A DNA stretch of 64,000 nucleotides from Siphonodentalium dalli. Its lineage: Eukaryota; Mollusca; Scaphopoda; Gadilida; Siphonodentaliidae. The notes under the pieces were generated by a model that saw nothing but the letters and a program-made list of their open reading frames with translations, had not been told where the DNA came from and did no database searches. The first letter of the stretch is position 1. Every line of letters begins with the position of its first letter. A program made the position numbers and the translations under genes. Positions 12,341 to 22,501 of this stretch are shown here, in pieces. The stretch is taken from contig CP136061.1 in assembly GCA_032622095.1 (NCBI GenBank), positions 175,979,692 to 176,043,691 on the forward strand. Direction: 5' to 3'.

Positions 12341-12709
12341 ATGCAGTGTCACGCGGACACGCGAAAAGAGGACAACGCAATGCATGTTGCTTGTGATCTT
12401 AACAATGTGTGGGGTACTACTGACGTCGCTTATGCAAAAAACAAACAAGTATTTAGTTCACAATTTTTATTTCATAACAAAGCATATTATTCAACAGTAA
12501 ATTACATATTTGCCCCGAGAAATGACAACAAATTCACCTTTTCTGGTTTCAGACATGAACGCTTTGGTGCAACAATCGGTCCCAACTTTAATACTGGTAT
12601 GTTTTCTAAAGAATTTATACCATTAGGGGATTTAAGTCCAGATTATACTAAAAAAGTCCCCAAGCAATACGTATTTATCCGTGGTGTCTCGATGGTGGAT
12701 AAACATTAG
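12341..12709 (+). CDS. Open frame of unknown function inside the hAT element
   Basis: An open frame of 122 codons without a recognised family. It has an unusual composition for a chance frame (FSSQFLFHN, NYIFAPRND, FSGFRHERFGATIGP). It lies in the non-array part of the hAT-type element. Nothing like a BED finger, DDE or dimerisation motif is visible. It could be a captured gene fragment or chance. Confidence 0.25.
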   Translation: MQCHADTRKEDNAMHVACDLNNVWGTTDVAYAKNKQVFSSQFLFHNKAYYSTVNYIFAPRNDNKFTFSGFRHERFGATIGPNFNTGMFSKEFIPLGDLSPDYTKKVPKQYVFIRGVSMVDKH

Positions 12710-13184
12710 CACGGAAACAATTGTGAGAGTATAGTTTTCATTTCGTAATTGTATGGATGGCGACCATGGTCTAATTGTTGCTTTGTGTACACTAATTTGA
12801 GCTGCATATGAGACGACTATAAACACACATCCATCAGCGTACAACGTGCTGGCACTGCCTTTGTGATAATTGATTTTCGCACTTTGCTGTAGTTTAATAC
12901 GCTCTGGGCGACTGGCTGGATATCGCCTCGTCTTGCTGGTTCTCATTTCATCTCTCTGGTTCTTGTTTCATCTCGCTGGTTCTCGTTCTCGTTCAATACT
13001 TACAGGCACGCTTTTGTGCCCCAGAATATGTATTTTATTGACATTTGCTGTCGTAAAACTGACTAAAAAAAAGAAAATATAGTGTGCAGCAGTATACCGA
13101 CTATTCAAGAAATCCAATACCGGCTACACGGTATTAAAAATAAAACTGCGGTATGACTAAATACCGAAAAACCTTGAAGCCCTA

Positions 13185-13436
13185 CTTTCCACAGTGGTCA
13201 GTTGATGAAAATTTTGCGAGTGCCGATTTGAACAAGGAACCCACCGAGTCAGTGTCACGTCCCATTCTTTTAGACGGCCCTGTTTTAGAATCCTCTGAAG
13301 GCGGAACGGCAGATCCTGAGACAGAATCGGATTCATCATGCTCAGTAGTCCTGGCTTTTGAATTGCTGAGCAATACGTTCCACGCTTGTAACTCTGTTAA
13401 AGATTGTTTTAAGCAATTGAATTGTTGCATTTTCAT
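13185..13436 (-). pseudogene. DIRS-like gag, middle part between two hAT insertions
   Basis: Open frame of 84 codons that reads into the target duplication of the 11090-13184 element. Beyond that insertion the frame continues into the 10482-11089 part. It includes 'KQSLTELQAWNVLLSN' (coiled-coil style) and a Ser/Pro-rich acidic stretch. The other side (13447) is the second hAT-type insertion, so this is a gag piece between two transposons. Confidence 0.7.
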
Positions 13437-13446
13437 TCAGATTCAC

Positions 13447-14262
13447 CAGTGTTTCCGCTATACCGGCAGGGGGCCCCCTGGACATACTGCAGCAGCATGT
13501 CTATAAAGGTATAAATATGTTTAAAACTTCTGAATTTTGTTGGAATAGTACTAAGGAATTTTAAAAGGTGAATTTTATATCTTGTGAGTGTACCCACTCT
13601 AAACGCGTTGTTATACAGAAAATTGAAACAGGAAGTGATCGGAACTGACATCGCTAGAAGTTATGCCTTTGAGGCTGGTTAGTTACATTGCGGTTAGTAC
13701 CCGGTTATGTTATGCAAAAGAGCAGTATTTTAATCGTACCTGTCATGTTTTATACCGCAAAATATACTGTTCACTTTGTGATAGAGCGAGAGAGAAATGT
13801 GGGAGTAGCCGCACCGGGCATCAAGGCATCTTACCACTGCCCACAAAGAATACTCATCGGCCAGATATGTAATCAGCCTTCTATATTTACACTGCAGCTG
13901 CTAAAATATATTCCGATTACGTTATGCATCCGAAATATCTGCTGGGTCTTCCACAGTGAGTCTTTTAACATTAACGAGCACGTTTAACTCGGGATCCAAA
14001 TTACTGGTGTTCTGTACTTCGTAATGTAATTTATATCTTATAAATTTACTAGTTGTAAAGTTACAGGTACATGTATAAGGTTTGATGGCTTGTCACTTGG
14101 GCAGAAATGGAACAAAACAATCTGCCATTTCTACTCTCACACGATTCTATTGGCCGATATAAAGAAAGTAGTTCAACCAGTGCTAAAACAGGCTACTTTT
14201 ACCTGGATTTTTCCCCTTGACGGCCACCGGCCCCATTCCCCTACCCCCTAGCGGAAACCCTG
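13447..14262. mobile_element. Second hAT-type element in the DIRS copy
   Basis: The left end CAGTGTTTCCGCTA and right end TAGCGGAAACCCTG form terminal inverted repeats. GATTCAC is repeated immediately outside both ends (13440-13446 and 14263-14269); the duplication is 8 bp (GATTCACC) if the first C of the left end is counted as target. About 816 bp with no transposase. The same right end occurs alone at 2913-2925. Confidence 0.8.
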
Positions 14263-14500
14263 GATTCACCGACTTACCGGTCCCGGAACTCGGTTTTGTA
14301 TTGGAACATAAAGTTATTGAAGATGTCCCTTTGTGATAACTCCCTGTGTCCAGTGAACTGGAAACCGAAGGCCCAGGGACAGGGGTTTGCCTTGATGTGT
14401 TATCTTTGATAACTTTAGCTTTCCCTTTGGAGAAACGGACGATTTTATAACGTCCGCCATTTTGTGCGACTCCACGTGTACTGCGAAGCTAAGGACACGT
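14263..14500 (-). pseudogene. 5' part of the DIRS-like element
   Basis: The sequence resuming beyond the 13447-14262 insertion. On the minus strand there is an ATG near 14461 (start MADVIKSSV) and a Ser/Pro/Thr-rich reading frame interrupted by frameshifts. It is plausibly the gag N-terminus or leader of the element whose other parts lie at 13185-13436, 10482-11089 and 9780-10430. The 5' border of the element was not found. Confidence 0.4.
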
Positions 14501-14669
14501 TGTTTCGAAACAATTTCGTGTCGAAAGACACTAAAGTAAAAAAATCTTCCCGCAAATAAAATTAGCGGGTAGAGAGATTAGAAAACAAAATTAAGGAAGT
14601 CGCCACAAATTATCAGAAAGGAAAAGTATTTTCCTATAACAAAAATGTTTATTTTCGATTGCTCGTTAC

Positions 14670-15520
14670 AAACGCGACCACTCGATGCGAAGGATTTAGA
14701 GTAGTCCGTGGGCCAAGCAAGAAATTTTTCAAATTGGCTGCACCCCCCCTCCAACAAAGGTTTCTGTATATCAAATTAAAGGTAATCATATGGCGCATCA
14801 CAGTTTGCTTGTTGCCCGTTTCAGAAAGTGTCCCAAAATAGATTTTTCAGGGAATACAACTCTTACCCCTAAAATAAAATTTTCTCGAATGCAAGTGTCA
14901 GCGCATAAACAAAATATTGCAGTTATAAACTGCACAATATATCGTTTATATTAATAAGAAATTATCATAAAATGACACGAGATATAAAACTAGACCAATT
15001 TCTGAGCTAGTTAGAACAAAATGTGATAAATATTTTGAAATCGCGAAAAATTACTTGGAATTTGAAAAACTTTTTCACTTATAAATGGCTATAACTTGTG
15101 AACAGCATGGGCTATTGATCCACAACATGGCTAAAAAATTGCCCCAATGACATACCAAAACGATTTTAATAATGGAATGCCAAGTGTATTGCTGTGAAAA
15201 TGTGATATGAGCGTAAACTTAACCCCACCCCCTAAAATATAACTTTTGCAGAAAAACGATGTATGTAGTTTACACTTTAGAATGCTGCATGTCAAGTTGG
15301 TTTTAGAAGCATAAACTGAAACAGTATAGAGAGTGATGAGGGGAATTATAAATAACTGTGTCTGAATGTGATCTAAGATTAAAATTTGAAGAGAAAAATG
15401 AGAAATTTTACTAATTTATGTAAAACTTACAACATTGTGATTAAATTTTGATAGGCTATGGTATAACCACGCGATAACACTGGTCTAGAATTAGTAAGTT
15501 CATAAAACCTCATACGACCA
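14670..15520 (+). repeat. Unnamed ~850-bp repeat, copy 1
   Basis: Matches 28795-29650 in inverted orientation over its length. Shared phrases: 'agtccgtgggcc', 'tgcacccccc...ccaacaaaggtt', 'ggggttaagttt', 'ttgtgattaaattttgatag' and 'cataaaacctca'. No coding sequence or termini recognised. Confidence 0.75.
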
Positions 15521-16400
15521 CCTTTCTGGCAACTATTTCGTATATTTTTAAATTTTTACTTGAATTTTTATGGAAAGATTATATATATATATATTTCAAC
15601 TGAACACATATGGCTGTGTGAGACTTACGTTATACAGAACAGTATTTATGTTCTTCAGAATCTATAACCCGAGATATAAGGAGAAGAGCGGGAGAGGAGG
15701 GGGCACTCAAGGATAAGCTTGTTCATAGACAACTAAAAACACTAGTTCATATTCAATGGGCTGTTTATTAATATAAACAACCAATATGTATATCAAAATA
15801 AATTTGTCATGAAGGTGGAGGGCCATAACCGCCACAAGGCAGTGAAGTTACTATCCATATGCATATACTATAGTAACAAGAAGCCTTCCCCCACCCGAAT
15901 CCGAAGAGTGCAAATATGGGTTAATAGGCAAATGTGACCCCCACCATTGCCCTACTAGCAGCAAGTGACACCAATATAGTGTCGAAAGGGGGGTGACAAA
16001 TCATCCTTTAAGTGTAAAGTGGTCCATAAATGTGGAACAGAATTTGAGGATGCCATCAGAAGGTCCGAACAAGACTTAAGAAGGACATGAAAGAAACCCA
16101 TTGCCAGTAGCGAGAGCCAATTAGAAAGGGGATTATACTATATGAAGACCCCCCCATTGGAAAATTAATCGCCCTGGCAATAACACTAGCATGTGTCGAA
16201 AAGGCCTAACTTTAATAGTTATCCAGTCAAGGAACCGTCTGATAGCATCATAGCATTCTTTCAATACATGATCGATTATAATGAGCAATGATGTCATCAC
16301 ACATGAGAATAAAACAAAATAACATGAGGTACATGTAAGTCAAGATATGCGTATGCACATCAGGTGTCTGCAAATGTACATAATATATAGTGTTATAGAC
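15521..16400. other. Unassigned sequence next to the tyrosine-recombinase element
   Basis: No coding sequence. It may include the outer terminal repeat of the element at 16400-23300, since such elements end in split direct repeats, but I found no clear match to the other end (23200-23500). A short (TA)n lies near 15581-15594. Confidence 0.35.
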
Positions 16401-16412
16401 TGGACATCTGGT

Positions 16413-17005
16413 CTGAATTCTTTTCAGCCCCAGTTACAGTCGACATAGATAAACAGAAAAGCACCACTGACTGATCGGATGACTGTACTCCTAATCTGGT
16501 CTGAATACTTTTCAGCCCCAGTGAGAGGATACGAACGGAATGATCAGAAATATATACTCATAAGCTAGTCTGAATACTTTTCAGCCCCAGCGAGAGTAGG
16601 AACGGATAAATGAATGACAGGAACGCCATGTCGAGAAATCTCTCCTTATAATATGGTCCGAATAGTATCATTTTTATGTTAGTGACTGCAAATTGAATGA
16701 TAATTGTTGTATATATAGATGAACGCAGTGAAGATGTAAGAATTGTTCAGCTCCAGTGAGCATGTTCAGTTTAACTATATTTGGCCTGAATTCTTTTCAG
16801 CACCAACACGTTTGACGCTGAGCATATCTGTTAAAGAGCTACATGTATATATGGATTTGGCCTGAATTCTTTTCAGCGCCTAAATTGATGAAAGCAGATA
16901 GTTGAAATGTTAAATGTGGCCTGAATTCTTTTCAGCTCCAGTATGGTTGACAATGAGCATGTTCGTGATAACGCTATATATATATTTGGCCTGAATTCTT
17001 TTCAG
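16413..17005 (-). repeat. CTGAATTCTTTTCAG hairpin array
   Basis: Seven copies of CTGAATWCTTTTCAG at 16413, 16501, 16570, 16786, 16862, 16921 and 16991, each followed by 'c(c/t/g/a)cca' or similar. Two degenerate copies sit near 16654 and 16736. Spacing is 59-88 bp where copies are adjacent, and the intervening sequence is only loosely conserved, so this is not a simple satellite. On the element's coding strand the word reads CTGAAAAGAATTCAG: a 5-bp stem with a 5-nt loop. It starts 68 nt after the recombinase stop codon. Confidence 0.9.
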
Positions 17006-17072
17006 CACCTGGACGGTTAAAAACGGATAGTTGAAATGTAGATTACAGGTAAATGTCTGCATGAGGGAAAGG

Positions 17073-18071
17073 CTAAAGTGGTTGAGGTCGAATATATTTG
17101 CGAAAAGCATCAGATTTCCACCGACCTAACAGACGAATTTGAGCATCGAAATATCCATGTGCAGCCGCATCAGTACAACCCCCTATACGAAAACTGTGAC
17201 CCTTGTATACATGGGGATCTAAATGGCAAAAAGTGAGCGATAAGCGTAAGACAGAATCAAAGTCCTTTTTTGTGACCGGATGTTTACGGGCTGAAAGAAA
17301 TAAAGGTCCAGGAGAGGAGCCCCTGTGTGGTAAGTATCGGCATAAAAAACATACCGGACATATGGAAGCTTTCTGATGATGGATGGTAATATGATGCGGC
17401 CTAGCGTTGATATTATGCTTGAAGTGACGAAATTGTATTGACATTGATGTATCTTGAAAATGAATGTCAGACAATTGAACGACCAATGGAATTTGAGAAG
17501 AATTGGAGATACACAGTTCCCCTATACGTGCGAGTGCAAAAAAGGCGACCGAAAACATACTTTTATAAAGAAGTTTACTGTATTGGTCAGGCAAGCAATG
17601 GTCCAAAGAAGGTATTAACTGATCTAATAATGACCGAGTTATGGGAAGCCGAATATCGGTGGAAGGACAGAGACGAGTAATACCGATCAATGCTTTTTGT
17701 ACGAGAAAATTGGTTGAGTGATCCGGTAAGCCTCTAGATTTGTGATAAAATGATAGAGCGGATAACATTGAACGAATGGACTGATTGCTGTATTGATGAT
17801 GATATAAGAAAGCAATGAAATATAGGAAATTGAGCATTGTGATTGGTAGCTCAGGTGATATTTTAAATTGAGAGCAATAACACAAATATATTCGCCACAC
17901 CCGCTGATATTGTAAAATAGTACTGGGATTAAGAGAATGCTCCAATAAATGGGTGACTATTCCAGCAAGTGGTGGAGATGCAGCTCCGGTGGTATCAGTT
18001 CGGGTTCTGGTGTCATCCATGGAGCGGCTTGTCTGAATTTGTCTACCTGTTGGCGAGAGATAAGATCGCAA
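17073..18071 (-). CDS. Tyrosine recombinase of the retrotransposon
   Basis: 332 residues, full-length looking. It would integrate the circular cDNA in the nucleus by a DNA-tyrosine intermediate. Catalytic residues are visible: Arg182 (ALARIGEL), His292-x-x-Arg295 (GHSFRIGG), Trp318 in the place of the second His (LLGRWKSD) and Tyr326 (FRKYIR). An N-terminal helical core-binding part (residues 35-125) precedes the catalytic domain. The start at 18071 lies inside the RT/RNase H gene, overlapping by 115 nt in a different frame. The frame has no internal stop, so this copy may still code for an active enzyme. Confidence 0.92.
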   Translation of the reverse strand: MRSYLSPTGRQIQTSRSMDDTRTRTDTTGAASPPLAGIVTHLLEHSLNPSTILQYQRVWRIYLCYCSQFKISPELPITMLNFLYFIAFLYHHQYSNQSIRSMLSALSFYHKSRGLPDHSTNFLVQKALIGITRLCPSTDIRLPITRSLLDQLIPSLDHCLPDQYSKLLYKSMFSVAFFALARIGELCISNSSQIPLVVQLSDIHFQDTSMSIQFRHFKHNINARPHHITIHHQKASICPVCFLCRYLPHRGSSPGPLFLSARKHPVTKKDFDSVLRLSLTFCHLDPHVYKGHSFRIGGCTDAAAHGYFDAQIRLLGRWKSDAFRKYIRPQPL

Positions 18072-19582
18072 AGCGTATTAGATTTTCCAGGTATATGACA
18101 AGCTCGAATCAAAATATTGTGGTTCATTGTTTCTAGTACCAGCCTACGCAATAACTGTAGCAAATGAATGTCCTTACAAGTTTGACGATTGATCACATGT
18201 ACGACGGCCTCATTATCGCAGTGAAATGTTATACTGCTATTCGCCAGCTGAGCGCCCCAGTGTGATAATGCCAAGACTATGGGGTATAACTCCAATACTG
18301 ATATGTGTATAGATTTAACGTCGTGAAACAAACCGCAAAACCACCGATTGCCAAAGATAGCTCCATAACCAACAGACTGTGCCGCATCAGTATACAAATG
18401 ATATTGATCATTTGATCGCCAATGTTCATCGAGGAAAAATGTGCGGCCATTATAGGTTTGGAGAAATGTGAGCCAAAGGCGGAGGTCAGCTTTTACTTCG
18501 CGGTTGAGACGAATGTGATGGTGTGGTTTGGAAATATGAAGTGTCAGGTTAATGAGCCGTCGCAAAAATACCCGACCAGGGAGGATGACGGAGCAGGCAA
18601 AATTCAGAACACCAATAATACTTTGAATTTCTTTTAAAGTAGATTTTGTGACACCTAAAAGAGATTGGAGACGATGTCGACAGTCGTTAAGTTTGTCAGC
18701 GGGTAGACGAGCCTCCATATTAACTGTGTCTAATTCAATACCGAGAAAGGTGATAATTTGAGTAGGTTGAAATGTTTTTTCTGGTGCCATGGGGACCCCA
18801 ATGAAAGCACACATTTTCAATAACAAATCCAGTGACTGCTTACATAAGGACTCCGTGGATTGTACCAAAAATATGTCATCAAGTACATGAGTGACCCTGA
18901 TAATGCCAATTTTGTTTATGGCAATCCATTCTAGAGCGGTACTAAATCGTTCAAAAATTTTGCAAGAACTTGATGCACCCATGGGTAATGTCCTATCTTA
19001 GTAGTATTTGCCTTGCCAACTAAACCCTAACAAGTTATGGTCCTTGGAATGAACGCCGAGGCATTTAAAAGCAGATTTTATATCGGTGCGAGAACAAAAA
19101 CTGCCGGTACCAGCCGACTTGATGAGTCTGATGGCATCATAAATAGTGGCGTAGTGAACAGTGGAATTACACTCCGGTATACCGTCATTAACTGATGATC
19201 CGTCAGGATATGATAAGTGATGTATGACACGGAAGTCCCCAGGGGTTTTCTTCGGTACTAGACCTAAAGGGGAGACTCGAAAATTAGCTAAAGGGGGCTC
19301 ATCAAATGGTCCCGCAGCACGACCCGCAGCCAACTCTTTTTGAATTTTTTCAGTCATGATGTGAGGGAAGTCGGCTGCTGATTTTAAATTAGGTGAGAGC
19401 TGACTCGCTGGCGGACCGGTATAACCTAAGCGAAAACCATAAGTGAATCCCTCTAACAAATACAAAACTTCTTGCGAAATGTACCCTTCGAGGAGATGAC
19501 GTAATGGGTCAATTTTAACTGGTGTAACTGTTAATTTGAGTTTAAGTGGATCAGACCTTTTTATTTGATTGTGGACGGACAT
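17957..19582 (-). pseudogene. RT/RNase H gene with one in-frame stop
   Basis: One reading frame of about 541 codons interrupted by a single TAA at 18998-19000. Five codons later it reaches the methionine that opens the second half, so no frameshift is involved. First half: RT fingers ('VSPLGLVPKK', 'GDFRVIHHLSYP') and motif A ('RTDIKSAF'). Second half: motif B region ('LPMGASSSC' around 18982), motif C 'HVLDDIFLV' (residues 32-40 of that half), connection, then RNase H with 'LYTDAAQSVGYGAIFG', 'SVLELYPIVLAL', 'HCDNEAVVHV' and 'GKSNTLCDLISR', which hold the acidic catalytic residues. The start at 19582 overlaps the gag stop by 32 nt in another frame, which suggests reinitiation or frameshifting. 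The single stop probably makes RT inactive in this copy. Confidence 0.9.
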
Positions 19583-21281
19583 GTTTTGCGTTAGAGCTGC
19601 TCCGAAAGGGCTGGGATGTTTGTTGTGATTTCTGTGGGCATGTTGCCAGAGAATGGCTCAATGTACAGACTGGACAGTGATGGTTGTATGTACAGTTTGA
19701 GCCATTGCATGAACGGCCAGAATGAAAGCGCCGGCAAAACCCTAGTGGAACGTATGCGCCAGAGCGAGGACGAGCAAATGTGCTCGAACGAGCAAATGTG
19801 CTCGAACGAGGTGCTTGATAGCTTTGAGGTTTAGATGGTTTATTTGAGGGCTGTGGAGAGAAACTACTAAAGCGAGCCTCAAACCAAAGTTCGGTATGGA
19901 TCTGATTCCATGAGAGTTGGTGTGAAGGCCGAAGACGGCGGAATTCCCGATCATACCATTGCCAATTGCCGTTACCGGTGGCAATAGCACGTATATTTGA
20001 TTTATATTTCAGCATATGTCGCGCTACAGTACTCGTTGGGTCACCATGTTTCATCAGATAGACCGCCATGTACATCTCAAATGCCACAAACCATTGACCA
20101 AGGGATTGAATCTCCTTGGTTGGCTTGACATATTGGGATGAAACAGGGCGACCATCTTCAAAGGTAAACGTTTGTATATTGCTTATCGGCTGAGTTTTAC
20201 GACTGGGCAGAAGTTCGGATAGGTCGACATATTCCTCGGCCCAAATTTTTTCCTTGACCTTTTGAGGGACCATGTCCTCTAATGGTATGGATGATGATAC
20301 AAATGAAGAGGAGCCATTAAGCAGTTGATTACTTGAATGTGGTATGAAATTGTCATGCATACCAAATGTACTAGTATCATGAGTTGGTATATCAATAGCT
20401 GGCTGCAAAGGAACAGCCGATAGCACCTCCGGTCCAGCAGGCCATAGATCCGGGAATAACGGCAAAGGCGCAGGCAATGAGGCTCCAGAAGATGCGAAGG
20501 CAGGCGGAATAGGAGCAGATATTACTATAGGCACAGATGTGACAATTGGCGCTGACATAGTCCAATGAACGGATGGCGCCGATACTGGACAGCTCTGAAT
20601 GGGTGATCCAAACACAGCAGGAGCAGGAGGTAATGTCGGTGCCGCTGAATGCTGGCCACTCCAAATAGACGATCCAGGTAGATGATATGGTTGCACTGCC
20701 GGGACCGAATAATGAGCGTTGTAAGGTCCTGTTAAATTTGGAGGAGCAGTTGGTCCCGGAAGCCGTGTTGAAGTTGTGAAATTGTTCGTGGCCAATGAAG
20801 GCACAGATGAAAGAGTGTTAATGCCAAGTGAAGAAGTGATAGAGGCTGAGGAAAGTCCATGGAACTGAGGCACATGTAGAGAATCCAGTCCAGCTGTTAA
20901 ATTTGGAGGAGCAGTTGGTCCCGGAAGCCGTGTTGAAGTTGTGAAATTGTTCGTGCCCAATGAAGGCACAGATGAAAGAGTGTTAATGCCAAGTGAAGAA
21001 GTTATAGTGGCTGAGGAATGTCCATGGAACTGAGGCACATGTAGAGAATCCAGTCCAGCCTGTGTCAGTAAGTTTGTTACTGAAGCCAATGAATTTCCTG
21101 GAAGTTGAGTCGAGAATGTCTCGGTCAGCGGAAAGTTGTTAAACGAAGGTATTAACCCTCCCGCATTGGTTGACAAGTCCAATGGGAGAACCATATCCGC
21201 CTGCCTGCCATCAGCCTTCCGAGGGCGACCACGCTTCGCTCCGGAACCCCGCGCACTTGTCGATTTCCTTTTAGGTGGCAT
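19551..21281 (-). CDS. Gag-like protein with CCCH-type knuckle
   Basis: Starts at the ATG at 21281 (MPPKRKSTSARGSG), giving 576 residues; the open frame extends upstream to 21341. The N-terminus is basic with a GRPRK AT-hook-like motif. A long Ser/Thr/Pro-rich middle follows. The C-terminal region carries 'FCRRFHSGRSCNGSNCTYNHHC' style Cys/His spacing and 'CPVC..SH....CP', a zinc-binding pattern seen in gag-like proteins of DIRS-order elements. Residues coded by 20731-21060 are a perfect-length tandem duplication of 55 codons (165 bp). The likely role is nucleic-acid packaging. Confidence 0.82.
   Translation of the reverse strand: MPPKRKSTSARGSGAKRGRPRKADGRQADMVLPLDLSTNAGGLIPSFNNFPLTETFSTQLPGNSLASVTNLLTQAGLDSLHVPQFHGHSSATITSSLGINTLSSVPSLGTNNFTTSTRLPGPTAPPNLTAGLDSLHVPQFHGLSSASITSSLGINTLSSVPSLATNNFTTSTRLPGPTAPPNLTGPYNAHYSVPAVQPYHLPGSSIWSGQHSAAPTLPPAPAVFGSPIQSCPVSAPSVHWTMSAPIVTSVPIVISAPIPPAFASSGASLPAPLPLFPDLWPAGPEVLSAVPLQPAIDIPTHDTSTFGMHDNFIPHSSNQLLNGSSSFVSSSIPLEDMVPQKVKEKIWAEEYVDLSELLPSRKTQPISNIQTFTFEDGRPVSSQYVKPTKEIQSLGQWFVAFEMYMAVYLMKHGDPTSTVARHMLKYKSNIRAIATGNGNWQWYDREFRRLRPSHQLSWNQIHTELWFEARFSSFSPQPSNKPSKPQSYQAPRSSTFARSSTFARPRSGAYVPLGFCRRFHSGRSCNGSNCTYNHHCPVCTLSHSLATCPQKSQQTSQPFRSSSNAKHVRPQSNKKV
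20731..21060 (-). repeat. 165-bp in-frame duplication within gag
   Basis: Units 20731-20895 and 20896-21060 differ at only a few bases (for example gtggcc/gtgccc and gaggctgaggaaag/gtggctgaggaatg). The period is 55 codons, so the reading frame is kept. It codes for 'AGLDSLHVPQFHG...PGPTAPPNLT' twice. The low divergence points to a recent duplication. Confidence 0.95.
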
Positions 21282-22501
21282 GCTGAAATGAAGCGTCCAA
21301 GGTAACCCAAATCCAGCCCTGAAGGACCCATCCAAGAACACTGTACCGGTATAGGTAAGCAGCCTACCAAATTACCAATGAAATTAGTAGACAAGCAAAG
21401 AGGATAATGTGAAATTAACTTAAGTTGGAAATGAGTCAATATTAAATGTGCAAAATATTTGCATGGAAAGAAAATATATTTTTCAAGCATGTACTAACTA
21501 GTACAGAAAGTGAGACTGGTAATACTGATGTGTTAATTTAATAACATTAATAGAAGAAAAAAATTGGTTTGACGAAGGCTTAAATGTTGGATGTAAATAT
21601 TGTTACAAAATAGGAGCACGACTGGCAATTATTGCTAAATATGTAAACTGAGTGTTCCCTGGATGGAGAGCTAAAAGACTGGGCTGGATTAATATTTGTA
21701 TGTGCATTGACAAATGATATGAGCTACGTGTAAATGAAACAATAATGAGCATGATATGAAAGTGGCATAAAAGTCTAAACCCAGGAGAAACGAGGACTGC
21801 TAAGGACTGTTTGAAAGGCATACCCAAGCCAAAATAATTCCACTATGTTTGAAGTATTGTGTATGGGAACTTTTCAAGTGGATGTACTGGGTATGAAATT
21901 GATATATAATTGAATATGCTGAAGCAGGAAAAGAAAAACTATGCTCAAAAGCAAGGCGCAACCCTAAAACAGCAGGAAGCGTCTAACGTAGCAAGAAAAT
22001 ACTCAAAAAGCAAAATAAGACTTATGAAAGCAAAAAAGTGGCTCAAACAGCCAAATAAACTAGCTTTACATAAGCGATTAAGTGCCCAAGCAAGCCAAAA
22101 CGTGCCAAACGGCAATAAACGTGTCAAATGGCAATTAAAGACGCCAAGGACAAATGGGCATTGTGAGCCATCAAATCGGACTAAAATTGCTGGACTGTAT
22201 GTCCCGGAAAAATTTTTGATGCTCAAAAGCCAGGCGAGCTTGAATAGCACAAAATGATGCCAAGTGGTCATTTAAACCCTGGCAATGACGAACGTGCTGT
22301 TAGAGCATGAATTCTTGCTAAAATTCCAGGGTATCATCCCAGAAAGAAACGTGCTGAAGAGCAAAGCCAACAAAGACAACCCATTGTTAAATTGCGCTGT
22401 CGAAAATCTGTCTGCATTCAGTGATGAAGTCCTTATAATAGCCCCAGCAAGCCACGTTCGACCTCGGTTAAGGAACCCCCCCCCTGAAATGGGTATCGGA
22501 A
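21282..22501 (-). other. Spacer between SGNH and gag genes of the retrotransposon
   Basis: 1.2 kb without a recognised gene. 21940-22210 is rich in short 'GCCAAA'/'AAAAGC'-type words. Directly before the gag ATG the minus strand reads 'cttcatttcag', a possible splice acceptor, which would allow gag to be expressed from a spliced transcript. This is speculative. Confidence 0.4.

Larger units (their letters stand above)
11090..13184. mobile_element. hAT-type element inserted in DIRS gag
   Basis: Flanked by a perfect 8-bp target duplication CTTTCCAC (11082-11089 and 13185-13192). Termini are TAGGGCTTCACGG on the left and the reverse complement of CCTTGAAGCCCTA on the right. Subterminal ATACC/GGTAT words are repeated near the right end (13095-13167). 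An 8-bp duplication with TAGGG/CAGGG-like ends is the hAT signature. No transposase is recognisable, so the element is non-autonomous. It carries a 68-bp minisatellite. The host frame of the gag gene continues across the insertion, which confirms its limits. Confidence 0.85.

Noticed and set aside
15521-16400. Split direct repeats of the tyrosine-recombinase element
   Set aside because: Comparison by eye with 23200-23500 gave no clear match. Needs a self-alignment; not asserted.
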